A stretch of DNA of 64,000 bases. Origin: Corallochytrium limacisporum (taxonomy: Eukaryota > Opisthokonta). The notes beneath the pieces were generated by a model that did no database searches, had not been told where the DNA came from, and was given only the letters and a program-made list of their open reading frames with translations. Each line of letters opens with the position of its first letter. Position 1 is the first letter of the stretch. This document shows, piece by piece, positions 1 through 9,845 of this stretch. A program made the translations under genes and the position numbers. The stretch covers positions 8,870-72,869 of the forward strand of contig PDIP01000024.1 in NCBI GenBank assembly GCA_002811645.1. Direction: 5' to 3'.

Positions 1-185
1 GGAGGGGTGGGGTGGGAGGGAAGGGAGAGTATGTGCATAAAGTTCCGGAGCCCCGCATTAAAAAACTTCACTTGTTTAAGTCCACTGGGGCCGGGCAAAG
101 GGTAAAAGGGGGGGAGGGGGGGAGTGGGGAGGAAACAAAAAAAGTGTTTGATGGAAAAGGGAACCCCGATCCTCGGGTGCCGGGA

Positions 186-266
186 AAGAGAGAAGAATTG
201 AGAGAGAAACGGAGAGAGAAACGGAGAGAGAGAGAGAGAGAACGGAGAGAGAGAGAGAGGGGGGGC
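186..266. repeat. (GA)n purine tract
   Basis: Imperfect GAGAGA runs interrupted by AACGG units. Comparable CT runs occur at 3530-3580 and 4680-4760, so polypurine/polypyrimidine tracts recur in the gaps of this genome. Confidence 0.8.
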
Positions 267-747
267 AGGCTTCTTGTGGTCGTGCTGCACCTCTCTGCGC
301 GGGCTCGTGTTAAAAAGACGAAAGAAGAGGGGAAACGGGTGCTCGGTCGATGGCGGGCGTATTGTGATACCGCCGGCTTCACGTTACACACAAATGGCAA
401 CCCGGATGGGGGACTTCGGTGGAAGGGGGAAACCCGCGGGATCCGAGTTTCGGGATCGCCTTTGGTGTGCCATCGTCTTCTGTCCCACTTGTCGCATCGC
501 TTTCGTTCCCCATTTGTCTTTGTGACGTTGGACCACAACATTAACGTCCCCGCTGGACATTTTTGATGTGTTTGTCAGATTATTTGTTCTTCAGCGTGGA
601 TGGACCCACGGATGATCTGCTAGGACAAAAGTCTGAAGCCCGAATCCTGAGCAGCTATTCGATGGTCCTCAGTGTGATTGGAAATCGCAGTGACCGCAGA
701 AGCTTCGTAAAGCCCGAAGGCAAAGCGAAAATTGAATCTTGACCAAC

Positions 748-755
748 TATAAAAA
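748..755 (+). promoter_or_regulatory. TATA-like box of the TSR receptor gene
   Basis: TATAAAAA lies 97 bases before the ATG at 852. This spacing would place transcription start near 780 with a 5' leader of about 70 bases. Function is inferred from sequence and position only. Confidence 0.4.
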
Positions 756-851
756 CCGCGACGTCCCGAGCGAAAAGGATAGCAAAGCGTAGACAGTACA
801 AATTGATTAGAACTAGACAGCGTGCCCAGGGTTGGAACTTAGTTTGCCGAA

Positions 852-2807
852 ATGCAGTTATCTATGGGTTCTCTGGCATTGGCCACTGCGGCAGGTATGC
901 TGGCACAGATGCCGATGGTGCTGGCCCAGGCACCAGGCGATGATTGTCTGACCCACGCAAACTGTGACGACACATCTTTCTGTAGCGCGGCCGAACCTCG
1001 CGTCTGCACAGTGTATCAAGGACAGGGAATGCCCTGCGACACGAATGCAGCGCAGTGTGGGGCCGGCTTGACATGTGAGGGGACGGAAGAAAATGGAGCA
1101 CTCACCGGAAACTGCATCTGGTTGGACCCGGACCAGACCACAGAGGAATATTTCACAAAGTTTCAGCATGGCGACACAGGACTCTGCCTTGCCCGAGACA
1201 AAACTGATAATGATAAGGCCTATCTTGACGACTGCACATCACAGAACGCAGTTCTCATCCGCATGGAATTTGGGTCGAAGAAACTGACAGACAATGAAGA
1301 CGGAAAGTGCCTGCGCTTGAGCGAGGACGACGATTCCAGCATGTATTTTGGGGATAACTGTGACGACGCGCGGGCACGATGGACCGCCTTGCAGGGTGAT
1401 GCGTTATCTCATTTCTTTGCATCAGCGTTTTTCACGGACAATGGAGCTTTCGCGGACCATTATATCCAGCAAGTTGGCACCGATGTCAAGGTTCTCCCTG
1501 TCGGCGACGCAGATAATCTGAATCCCTTGACCTGGAGCTACGCCCCGGAACTGCCCGCCATCGATTGTGAAGTTGGCGACTGGACGGAGTGGAGCACCTG
1601 CACCACAGACTGTTCGTCCACACGGCAACGGATTGCGCAGATTCAGCCTGAGAATGGCGGTGCAGAATGCCCGGCGCTGACAGACGAGCGCGGCTGTGAC
1701 GCAGGTGAGGGCAATTGCGCTCAGGAGTGTAACGAAGCTTGGACTGATTGGCAGGGTGACGAGTGCAACAGTGCGGAACAATGCACAGGTACGTTTGCCC
1801 GGTTCCGCACGCGCTGTGATCAGCGGGACACGCAAAGCTGCGTGGACACCGAGTTTTGCGCCAACCTTGAGACGGAGACGGCAACCACGGACGAGAACAC
1901 CGCCACGGAAACGAACACAGGAACTGAAACTGGCACTGGCACGGAAACTGGCACTGGCACGGAAACTGGCACTGGCGGCAACCCGTCAACGGACGGTGCT
2001 ACCGATGCGGATGCCACGGCAGACGACGGTGGCTCCGGTGGTGGCAGCATTGCGATCGTTGCCGGCATCATTGGTGCTGTGGCAGCCCTGGCCGTAATCA
2101 TCGGAATCTTCGTCTGGCGCCGACGACGGAACTCCAAGGGAGGCGACTCTGAAGTGAGTGCTGTCTCTGGCGCCATGGAAAAGGGCCAGGGCGGTGGACT
2201 CGGAGCTGGAGCTGCCGCTGTTGGTGTTGGGGCGGTGGGAGCTGCTGGCCTCGCAGCTGCTGCTGTTCCCTCGTCGCGCCACAGTGGCGCATCAAGTGGC
2301 ATGGATTCGACGGGCCGGGGTTCCGGGGCGGCCCTGCTGGCCGGAGCGGGGGTTGCTGCCAGCAGCCACGACGGCTCCAGCACCTATGATACGTACAGCG
2401 ACCCTAGCTTGGGCCCCTACAGAACCTCCTCGTCGGTAACCACGTCCATGGCCACTCGAGCCCTGCCTACCATTCCTCAAACCGAGACGCAAAAACAGTT
2501 GGAGAAGGAGCATGTCTATGCCGGCGTGACGTACGCTTCGTACAGCGGCTCATCGTATCTCGAGACACCGAAGGGCTACAATCAACACCGCTCCACTACG
2601 GACATGACCGATGAGATGGGTTACATGGATACATCTGACGCTTCGCACCCCCCTACGTCCCATACGTCCCACGAACAGAAGCATTTACCAGCTCCGGATC
2701 AATCCGCGGCCACGGACGCTACGCAGCAAAGCATGAGCACTCAGTATGCCTCCACTAACTCCAACTTCTACTCCGAGGCAGAAAGTACACGTCCTGCCCT
2801 GCCGTAG
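852..2807 (+). CDS. Single-pass surface protein with thrombospondin type 1 repeat
   Basis: The 651-residue product starts with a signal peptide (about residues 1-25, ending in a VLA-Q type cleavage site). A Cys-rich ectodomain follows. Residues about 95-170 carry a repeated glycine/Cys/Leu pattern that may be a ricin-type beta-trefoil or similar lectin fold (weak). Residues 238-290 hold a thrombospondin type 1 repeat with the WTEWSTC signature and paired cysteines. A Thr/Gly/Glu linker contains an 18-bp repeat in three copies near 1927-1976. One transmembrane helix (about 399-424) is followed by a stop-transfer run of four arginines and a cytoplasmic tail of about 225 residues rich in Ala/Gly, then Ser/Thr/Tyr. 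TSR domains mediate adhesion and matrix contact in Holozoa and also occur in apicomplexan adhesins. An adhesion or sensing receptor is inferred; no ligand can be named. ATG at 852 is chosen because the signal peptide begins there. Confidence 0.85.
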   Translation: MQLSMGSLALATAAGMLAQMPMVLAQAPGDDCLTHANCDDTSFCSAAEPRVCTVYQGQGMPCDTNAAQCGAGLTCEGTEENGALTGNCIWLDPDQTTEEYFTKFQHGDTGLCLARDKTDNDKAYLDDCTSQNAVLIRMEFGSKKLTDNEDGKCLRLSEDDDSSMYFGDNCDDARARWTALQGDALSHFFASAFFTDNGAFADHYIQQVGTDVKVLPVGDADNLNPLTWSYAPELPAIDCEVGDWTEWSTCTTDCSSTRQRIAQIQPENGGAECPALTDERGCDAGEGNCAQECNEAWTDWQGDECNSAEQCTGTFARFRTRCDQRDTQSCVDTEFCANLETETATTDENTATETNTGTETGTGTETGTGTETGTGGNPSTDGATDADATADDGGSGGGSIAIVAGIIGAVAALAVIIGIFVWRRRRNSKGGDSEVSAVSGAMEKGQGGGLGAGAAAVGVGAVGAAGLAAAAVPSSRHSGASSGMDSTGRGSGAALLAGAGVAASSHDGSSTYDTYSDPSLGPYRTSSSVTTSMATRALPTIPQTETQKQLEKEHVYAGVTYASYSGSSYLETPKGYNQHRSTTDMTDEMGYMDTSDASHPPTSHTSHEQKHLPAPDQSAATDATQQSMSTQYASTNSNFYSEAESTRPALP

Positions 2808-4010
2808 CCCAAACATTCCATCTCATTGAAATCATTTAATATTACATTCCATTTTCATCGTCATCGTCTTTAACGAACAGGATGGGCACGCACCCATGGT
2901 CATGGTCATGTTCCTCTTTGGGATGCCGCCTGTGTGGTGCTATTCACCAAGGAATCATATGGAGGACGTCATGCTGGGATACGCGCCATCTACTTCACAC
3001 TGATCCTGACCATACTGTGTCCGTCTACGTCAAAGATACAATTGGAAGGCTTCAGACATGTCCATGTGCTTGCCTTTGGCCAGCCCATCTGTGGCAGTGA
3101 AACCGACCGTTTCGGTTTCCTGGAAATGTGAACAACGCACACAGAAACGGCAGCAAGGAGACATATCAGATCAACAGCAACGATCCGCCGCGCAGGAAAC
3201 CCCCCAATGATCCGCGGTACACCACTTTCGGTTTCGAGTCAGCGGTCTCCTGTTATCGCATTGCAGCGGGCGAAGCGCACGGACCGGCGGTTGGTCAATT
3301 GCACTCGCCATCACCGGACGTGGGGGGTTTATGTATTTTACCGGGGCAGAGAGAAGCCGACTTCGTTCGCATGTTCGGTTCCGGTGTGGCCCGACGGGGG
3401 TTGGGGACCGAGGCCGTGCAAGGGGCCGTGCGCGAGTGTTCTTTTGGTTTCGTGCGCACACAAAGGAAAAGTCCTTGATCCCAAAGTGGCTTCCCAGGTG
3501 CCCGTGACCCTTGTCTGCCCTTTCCCGCTTCTCTCTCTCGCTCTCTCTCGCGCTCTCTCTCTCTCGCTCTCTCCCCCTCCTCCCCTGCCCTATCGCGCCC
3601 CTGTCCTAATAATTTTTCTTGCTGACGGAGCCACTTTTTTCTTTCCTCTTTTCTTGTTAACCTGGCATGGGGCAGGTTTTGCTGGGAAAATGAGAGGGCT
3701 GGCCCCCCCCCCCGGGAAAAGGGGGGCCGATGGGGGACGGAAGGCAGGAAAGGGGGGGTCCAGGTCCCCGGGTACTCAGCTGCAGGCGGAAGGGGGGGGG
3801 GGTTTAGTGGTCCGTGGTTGCTGCAGATTGGCTGCAATCTGGAAAAAGTAGAGAGAGCCTTGAATCCGTCGTCTCCTCCCACTCGCTCGCTCTACTACTC
3901 GCTCTTCTCTCTCTCCGAAAGAAAAGGGTAGTTGGAGGGTTGTGTTAGCTCTAGTGCGTCGTGTGTTTTCGTCAGGTCTTGTCTTATGGGGCGGCGGGCG
4001 CAAGGCACTT

Positions 4011-4034
4011 GCAGCAGCAGCAGCAGCAGCAGCA
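4011..4034. repeat. (GCA)8 trinucleotide repeat
   Basis: Eight uninterrupted GCA units in an intergenic region. It is not inside a credible gene. Confidence 0.9.
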
Positions 4035-4679
4035 AGAAGTTAAGGCGCGGGGAGATAAACCTTTTGAAACAAACGGGAAGGAGGCACACCCGGAGCCCGA
4101 ATAGGCCGAGTGAAACCCGTGTGCTGTCCCTCAAAAAGGCAAAGGGTTACCTACTGCAATACCAACATTCTCTCAGGACACACACTCACGAAAGATTAGG
4201 AACCCGAGCGGGAGAGCCGCGAGTGTGCGCATTCGCGCAGACTACCACTTGAAAGGCCCGCTTTTTCGTTTTGCCGTCTGTGCTTTGCACCATTTCTACA
4301 TGTGGCGAAGCCATGTGTTCGATGTGCAGTACTGCGGCTGGGTTGGATGCGATTTCTAATCTCATCGGGTTCGGAATGTTGTGATGGTGGAACCCGTGTG
4401 TGTCCCTGTGGTCTTTTCTGCTCTTGCTGCTTCTTCTTCTGGTTGTTCTTCGACTCTGGCATCTCCACACCAATTTTGTCTGTTTCTTGTGTTCACGCAA
4501 GTTTCTAGCTCTGTCCAGGCCCGCCCCCCCTCCCCCGGCCCCGGGGGCCGAGTTCGGTGGGGTTCCTTTGCAATTACGGGTCTCCAGCCAGTGATGGCCA
4601 AATTTAGGGGGACCCCTCGCTCTTGTCCCCGGGGGCTGGGGCTTTGAAACCGTCCCTCCCCCCTCCCCCCGCTGCACTC

Positions 4680-4765
4680 CTCTCCCTCTCTCTCTCTCTC
4701 TCTCCCTCTCTCTCTCCCTCTCTCTCTCCCTCTCTCTAACTGTCTCCTCTCTCTCTCTTCTCCTC
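4680..4765. repeat. (CT)n polypyrimidine tract
   Basis: Nearly continuous CTCTCT with CCC interruptions, about 570 bases before the next gene. The opposite strand reads as Arg-Glu repeats, which gives a spurious long frame. Confidence 0.85.
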
Positions 4766-5334
4766 CCCTTCCCCCCCTTGCTCCCCCCCACGCCCCAGAC
4801 CTCCCAAAGAAAGCAAAGGTAAAAAAAAAAAATGAAGAAGAAAAAAAAAGTTATCCTTCGCCCTATCCTCAGTCCGGCACAAGACTTCGCAGATCTGACC
4901 CGCTCTCCCCCCCCTCTCGCTCACTCGCTCGTCGTAAGAGCTACCTGCCTGCGCACACACAGACCCACACACACACACACCCCGCGGCACAGCGGAGTAC
5001 ACAGCGGCGCCTTCTTGTCGTTTATCGCGGTTGTGTTAAGAGGATAGTAGCTACGTGGGTAAGGATAAATATAGAACAGGATGAAACGGGTATTGGCGTG
5101 GAATTTCTCTGAAGACTGCTGGATTGGACAGGTAGATCAACCATCGAATGCTCCCATTGGTGGGCAGAATATGCGAATGACGTGATACGAGTCAGTGGGA
5201 CATCGCTCAACTGCATATCAAGATATCGGACTAAGCAATGCCATGATATGCTATTTGCAAATTAAGAAACTATATACACAGAGTAGCCTTAGGATAAGCA
5301 TTCACGGGAACAGAAACTGAAGTCCATCACAGGT

Positions 5335-8300
5335 ATGGCGGGACCAGCCGGGTGGAAAGTAGTCTCTGAACTGACAGGCAGGCATCCGGCTCCATCAGAC
5401 CGTCGGCGGCTGACCTGGCGCCAGCTACGGGACGACTACGAAGAACACGCAGGCTTTCGCCTGCCCTCCGCTACTGCAGCGAGTGTGAATCTGCCATGCA
5501 GCCTGAACTACGAACCGTTCACGGTTGGCCAACCGATCAGTGGCACCTGGAGTGCACGGGTCGGTCGGGGCGTATCGTCATCGGATAGTCTGTTGTATAT
5601 GGGTACATTGAAAGGCAGAGTTATGACTTACGCTCCAGGATCAGGCAAAATTGTTGCGTGTTGGGGCACCGGCAACGATCTCGCCGTCGAGCGGGTTGTT
5701 GCCCATCCGACACGGCCGGAAGTGCTGGCCACTTGCCATGACGAACAGGTCAAGCTCTGGGTTCTCCATTCGAGCCACAATGCAGGATATAGCCGTGGGT
5801 CATCGATGATTGGTGTTGGTAGCCAACGACGGGGATCGAATGCTTCAGAGGCATCAAGTGTCAGTGCGGGAGACTATGGCCGCAGGGGCTACCATGCCTC
5901 GGAGCACATCACAGCCACGGCAATGAGCTTCGAAATTTCCGGCACAGGCCATCATGAGGTAAGCGGTGGTGGACAAGCGGCACCAGATTTGCAGCCCTAC
6001 CGCCGGGCAGCATTCAGCCAGAACGACGACTCACTCATGGCCGTGACCAGGCCTTCGGGAGCGAAGCTTCTGGACATCGTCAGCCGCAAGACTCTGATGA
6101 GCTTCGGCAGTAGCACCGTCACTACGGCTGCAGCTACGACAGACACTCAACAGCAGTTCATGCAGCAGACACAGCCTTCTCTCCTAGTCGCTGACAGGCA
6201 CTCGTGGACTGCAGCCACTCCACCAACCCTTATGCATGCGCGCATCCACAACCGTTCATCGGCGGGAACCCAAGTCCGCTCATCTTCCCGGGACCGCGCT
6301 ATGCGTAGACGTCGATCACGTGACGATGGTGTCGGCTCTGTAACTCCCTTGACCGTGCGTCGGAGGGAACATCGTCGTTTGCGCCTGAGCCGGACCTTTA
6401 GTGCTTCGGGCGCTATGGAAGTGGACGATCACAATCACGATCATGGTACCAGAGGCAGCAATGCGAGCATCCTCACCGCAACCTCTTCCGTTGACAGTAC
6501 GCTCACGGACGGAGGCGACTACGATGATGATGCTCTCGACGACCTCGTATCTGACTTGAACAGAGATATCAGTCTGACGCGGACGCAGAGTGATGTGTCA
6601 GAACCATACTTTGCGCTCGTCGAACCTCTGCCACCACGGTCTCGACCCGCGCACAATCACCGCCATCGGAGCCGGCAAAGGCGATACCGACCGCATCAAC
6701 AGCAACCGGTGGTTGATATTGACTGTCTCATTGCTCCGGTCTTCCATCCGAAATCCACAGTACTGCTCTACGGCAGTTCAATGTGGGACTGGCGGGCTCC
6801 TCATGGCATGCTGCACGACTTTGCACCCACGGCACAAGGTCTGGATGGTCCTCCGGCGTTCCATCCGAATGGTTACCATCTTTTCCTTGGTCGACATGTC
6901 TATGATCTACGTTACCTACACAGCAGTGGCGGCAACATGAGCAGGATGAGCATCACTGGCAACGACGTATATATGGATTTGCCAGCCTTGTCGAGCTGCA
7001 CGGTTCATTTTACAGCTAACGGACGCACCCTTGTGGCGTACCGTCGCAACCCGTCCGTTACATACTTTACGGAGCAGCTCGGGGGTGGTAATGTGCAAAT
7101 TCGTGAGGCTAGCTTGGACTACGGCCTCCTGCGCAGCTATTTCACTCACGACATCCTCGATTTGTCTGTCGCCAGGCACGCTGACAGTGTCGCTATCTTT
7201 GAGCATTTGGACCCATCCCGTGAGGTCTACGGTGCCAGCCTCCTGAACGTTCGCCGCTCAACAGAGGCAGCGGACAGCCTGGAAAACAGTCCGCACACTG
7301 CCACTGCACTGCGCAGGCATCGAGCCGCAACCACTGGCAGCCATTCCATGCTCGGACCTGGCGATTCGACTACTGGCGTGATACGTAAACCACATGAAGA
7401 GCCGGAAACAAACTCTACGGTCTATGCCCAATGTATGACTCGTAGGCCGCCGCCAGAAGTGCAGGGCCCTGTACTAATCAACGGTGGTACAGCCTTACAC
7501 TGGCATCAGTTTATGCATCACCTGGATGTCCTGGCACGTGTGGGGGACTACCGCGTGGCAGGCAAGGTCGCTGGTCCGGGGGCTCTACCATGGCATCAAG
7601 AACAGACTGTCAAGGCCATGAGTAGTACCGATGTCGTCAGTCCGCGTCGGACGACGGACGAAGAGGACGATTTTACCTTCTTCGCGTCGCAGCGTTGGCT
7701 CCGCTCCGTTCTTGCCCCATCCAATGTTGCGAGCTTGGCTTTGATGGCGGCATGCCACGTCGCGGAGGTCCTGGAATGCCTCGAAGTGGATATGCATAAC
7801 GCTTCACCGCACCGCAACAGTAGACGCCAACAGCTCGCGTCCTTATCTGGGGACGACCGAGAACAGCGCCTCGCGGCGACGGAGGCCAGAATCCAGGCCC
7901 TTCTATCGGATGCAGCCATCCGAACCCTGGCTCTCCTGGTCAGCCAGGAACACATGGATGAACCGTTCCTGGTAGCTAAAGGATTGGAGGCATTTGAGCG
8001 GATTCACCGCCTAGGTACAATGATTGCTGACCGCCATGATACACAGAATCGTCTATTGCGCCGCATGGGCAAGCTTGTAGACCACAATTCTTTCCTGATT
8101 CTAGCCGACACGGGCAATTTCCCGGCCGCGGTGCAGATCAGGGACGTGCTCGAGTTGACCTGGAAGATAGACATTTGTCTAAGCTACATGAAGGTAGGTG
8201 GACTAGAGTCTAAGCGGGATGCTGCGCAGCATCTCGTTGACATCACGGCCAACCCAACTTTCTTGCATGACAATCCGATGCTACTGAAGACCACGGGCCA

Positions 8301-8565
8301 TGGCCAGCCAACGTCTGGCAGTGGCGGTCCATTGAAATCGCACGTTGTCGTAAAACAATGGAAGTACATTGCGGGTATGACATATGCTCTGGCCGTAGCA
8401 CCAGTTCTACCACTGATACACCGCCTACGTGCCGACGGATTAGACGACGAAGTGCAGGTCGCAGCCCACCGTGCGCTCTCAAACGTCGCCTCGTACAGCT
8501 CAGAATGCCGTCGCTACCTTATGCGCCAGGGCTTTGCCGATGAAATCGTTATGTACGGAGCATGA
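5335..8565 (+). CDS. DCAF1-like WD40 protein with C-terminal helical (ARM-like) region
   Basis: The 1076-residue product matches the WD40 propeller of DCAF1/VprBP, the substrate receptor of CUL4-DDB1 ubiquitin ligases. An early blade (about residues 60-150) precedes a long Ser/Arg/Asp-rich insert. A blade pair then carries two DDB1-docking WDxR-type boxes, WDWR at 484-487 and YDLR at 523-526, with the DCAF1-like FHPNG motif at 509 between them. A leucine-rich, mostly helical region (about 760-1076) follows and resembles armadillo repeats. In animal DCAF1 the armadillo region and LisH motif precede the propeller, so the order here is reversed or the C-terminal helices are unrelated. No LisH is seen. 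Inferred role: adaptor choosing targets for CUL4-DDB1. Alternative: another CUL4-associated WD40 factor. The frame is uninterrupted. Confidence 0.75.
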   Translation: MAGPAGWKVVSELTGRHPAPSDRRRLTWRQLRDDYEEHAGFRLPSATAASVNLPCSLNYEPFTVGQPISGTWSARVGRGVSSSDSLLYMGTLKGRVMTYAPGSGKIVACWGTGNDLAVERVVAHPTRPEVLATCHDEQVKLWVLHSSHNAGYSRGSSMIGVGSQRRGSNASEASSVSAGDYGRRGYHASEHITATAMSFEISGTGHHEVSGGGQAAPDLQPYRRAAFSQNDDSLMAVTRPSGAKLLDIVSRKTLMSFGSSTVTTAAATTDTQQQFMQQTQPSLLVADRHSWTAATPPTLMHARIHNRSSAGTQVRSSSRDRAMRRRRSRDDGVGSVTPLTVRRREHRRLRLSRTFSASGAMEVDDHNHDHGTRGSNASILTATSSVDSTLTDGGDYDDDALDDLVSDLNRDISLTRTQSDVSEPYFALVEPLPPRSRPAHNHRHRSRQRRYRPHQQQPVVDIDCLIAPVFHPKSTVLLYGSSMWDWRAPHGMLHDFAPTAQGLDGPPAFHPNGYHLFLGRHVYDLRYLHSSGGNMSRMSITGNDVYMDLPALSSCTVHFTANGRTLVAYRRNPSVTYFTEQLGGGNVQIREASLDYGLLRSYFTHDILDLSVARHADSVAIFEHLDPSREVYGASLLNVRRSTEAADSLENSPHTATALRRHRAATTGSHSMLGPGDSTTGVIRKPHEEPETNSTVYAQCMTRRPPPEVQGPVLINGGTALHWHQFMHHLDVLARVGDYRVAGKVAGPGALPWHQEQTVKAMSSTDVVSPRRTTDEEDDFTFFASQRWLRSVLAPSNVASLALMAACHVAEVLECLEVDMHNASPHRNSRRQQLASLSGDDREQRLAATEARIQALLSDAAIRTLALLVSQEHMDEPFLVAKGLEAFERIHRLGTMIADRHDTQNRLLRRMGKLVDHNSFLILADTGNFPAAVQIRDVLELTWKIDICLSYMKVGGLESKRDAAQHLVDITANPTFLHDNPMLLKTTGHGQPTSGSGGPLKSHVVVKQWKYIAGMTYALAVAPVLPLIHRLRADGLDDEVQVAAHRALSNVASYSSECRRYLMRQGFADEIVMYGA

Positions 8566-8916
8566 TGACTGAAGTGTCAGTAAGAGTGATCAGTGACAAA
8601 GAACCACATTTTGTAACATTTACTTGTATGATATTCTACTTTAAACTCCACTTTAAAGAATATACAAATAGCCAGCTCTACAATACCCCTGTAACCTGCG
8701 GGCCCAATTCTGGAACCGAGCCCAGTACATCTGCTATCGCGCCGGAACAGGCCAAACTCGGATATCCCCTCTCCCCGGGGGGGGGCCGCCCCGGGGAGAG
8801 GGAAGAGAGCGGGTTAGTACTTTTACTATCGCACCACTGAACGGCTTCGATTATGATATCCGGGATTTCCCCGTACATGTGCTCTGCAGTATATATTATA
8901 ATTTTTCGCCACTGTT
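8566..8916. other. Gap between DCAF1-like gene and tRNA-His
   Basis: No gene seen. It holds the 3' flank of the DCAF1-like gene and a strong GC-rich inverted repeat (listed separately). A short match to the 5S rRNA phrase GGTTAGTACTT at about 8813 has no 5S context around it. Confidence 0.5.
8767..8802. repeat. Perfect 14-bp inverted repeat (GC-rich hairpin)
   Basis: Arms 8767-8780 and 8789-8802 are exact reverse complements around an 8-base loop. The DNA or RNA hairpin would be almost all G-C. It lies about 200 bases after the DCAF1-like stop codon and 115 bases before tRNA-His. Role unknown; possibly a 3' end or transcription barrier. Confidence 0.7.
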
Positions 8917-8988
8917 GCTTGTATCGTCTAGTGGTTAGGACATCACGTTGTGGCCGTGAAAACGACGGTTCGATTCCGTCTACCGGCA
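8917..8988 (+). tRNA. tRNA-His (GTG), with an acceptor-stem mismatch
   Basis: A 72-base cloverleaf. The D arm (GTCTAGTGGTTAGGAC) and anticodon stem TCACG/CGTGA are canonical, with loop TTGTGGC and anticodon GTG at 8950-8952. The T arm is GACGG/CCGTC around TTCGATT. Discriminator base is A. The acceptor stem GCTTGTA/TACCGGC has one T-C mismatch (8920 with 8984) and one G-U pair next to it. The base before position 1 is T, so the extra 5' G of tRNA-His would have to be added after transcription, as in other eukaryotes. No strong T-run follows immediately, which is weak for RNA polymerase III termination. Confidence 0.88.
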
Positions 8989-9311
8989 CTTTGTCTCCGT
9001 ACTCCTCCTCTTCCGGGAGGGGCCGGATATAATGCCAGTACCCGCATTTTCAAATTGCGACTGAGGTCAAACTCAGCTTGGAAGTGCCACACTCTTTTTT
9101 TTTTTTTTTTTTTCTTGTGGAGGCATTGGGAAGCGCAGACAGGGCAATGTCGGAGCGCCACCCATGCAAAGGACCGCCATCGTGAATGAGATGGAGCGTG
9201 GTGAAAGTGCCAGATGATCACATTGGGAAGGCTCAGGCCATGATGATCGTATGCTATGTATTGTGCTCGTGCACACTGTCTATTAATTATGAATATATTA
9301 TGATGAACTGA
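8989..9311. other. Gap after tRNA-His with a T19 tract
   Basis: No gene seen. A run of 19 T lies at 9095-9113, about 105 bases after the tRNA. It could stop RNA polymerase III read-through, but it is far from the tRNA 3' end. Confidence 0.5.
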
Positions 9312-9845
9312 TCATGCTTCCTCTTTATGTTCAACTCCTAGAAGGTTGTCAAGCCAACCAAAGGCCAAGGGTTTCGTGCTGGTTTGGACCACTTCAAATT
9401 CATCCCGTGTCCATTTCTCCAGGACCCAATCTGCAACGTCGCTCTTGCTAGCTGGACGACCGATGCCGAGTCGCAGACGTTGAAACTTCTCCGTCCCAAG
9501 CGCATTGATGATTGATCTCACACCGTTGTGGCCTTGAGCGCTGCCACCATCCTTAGGACTGACTTTGCCCAGAGCTCGGCTAAGATCATCATGTATAACG
9601 ACGATGTGTTCGGGCTTCGTTTGCTGTACAATCCGCTTGACGCTCGACCCGCATACATTCATAAAAGTCTGTGGGATGAAGAGCAGAGACTCTCCTTTGG
9701 GAGTCTTCAGGGAGGTTTTGGTATTCAATACGCCCAGATTACGCTGTGCAGCGTAGGCTTTGAGTACGTCAGATCCCAGATTATGTCTCTGGAGATTCGA
9801 TCTCAAATTACCGAGGCCGACAACCAAACAACGTAGTCGCATCAT
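9312..9845 (-). CDS. pth: Peptidyl-tRNA hydrolase, bacterial Pth type
   Basis: The 177-residue product is full length for Pth (about 190 in bacteria). Pth cleaves the ester bond of peptidyl-tRNAs released early from ribosomes. Visible family motifs are LVVGLGN near the start (N13), the catalytic His in RHN (H21), PQTFMN (N63), HDDL (D86/D87) and GHNG (N107). The last two correspond to the conserved Asp and Asn of the bacterial active site. The bacterial-type enzyme is usually mitochondrial or plastidial in eukaryotes, but no long presequence is visible here. It is transcribed away from the COA3-like gene. ATG choice is between two adjacent Met codons. Confidence 0.92.
   Translation of the reverse strand: MMRLRCLVVGLGNLRSNLQRHNLGSDVLKAYAAQRNLGVLNTKTSLKTPKGESLLFIPQTFMNVCGSSVKRIVQQTKPEHIVVIHDDLSRALGKVSPKDGGSAQGHNGVRSIINALGTEKFQRLRLGIGRPASKSDVADWVLEKWTRDEFEVVQTSTKPLAFGWLDNLLGVEHKEEA

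Larger units (their letters stand above)
1..851. other. 5' gap with GA-rich tract and promoter of the TSR receptor gene
   Basis: No convincing gene is seen here. Positions 1-270 are G-rich with a (GA)n tract. Both strands have open frames over it, but these are low-complexity Arg/Glu or Ser/Leu runs produced by the repeat. Positions 540-850 have more normal composition and hold the likely promoter and 5' UTR of the next gene. Confidence 0.6.
2808..5334. other. Gene-free gap with simple repeats
   Basis: There are several short open frames on both strands, but none has a recognisable domain. The longest (3207-3851 + and 4186-4791 -) run through CT/GA and poly-C/poly-G tracts and are low complexity. 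Contents include CT runs at 3530-3580 and 4680-4760, a (GCA)8 run at 4011-4034, CA repeats near 4960-4982 and G/C homopolymers near 3700-3800 and 4526-4553. The last 300 bases are AT-richer and probably hold the promoter of the gene at 5335. Confidence 0.6.

Noticed and set aside
12-566. Overlapping long frames in the first 570 bases
   Set aside because: Created by the GA-rich tract; Arg/Glu or Ser/Leu repeats on the two strands.
4186-4791. 201-codon minus-strand frame
   Set aside because: Runs through the CT tract (Arg-Glu repeats) and a poly-C region. No domain.
8805-8830. Possible 5S rRNA fragment (GGTTAGTACTT)
   Set aside because: Only about 11 bases match; the rest of a 5S gene is absent on both sides.
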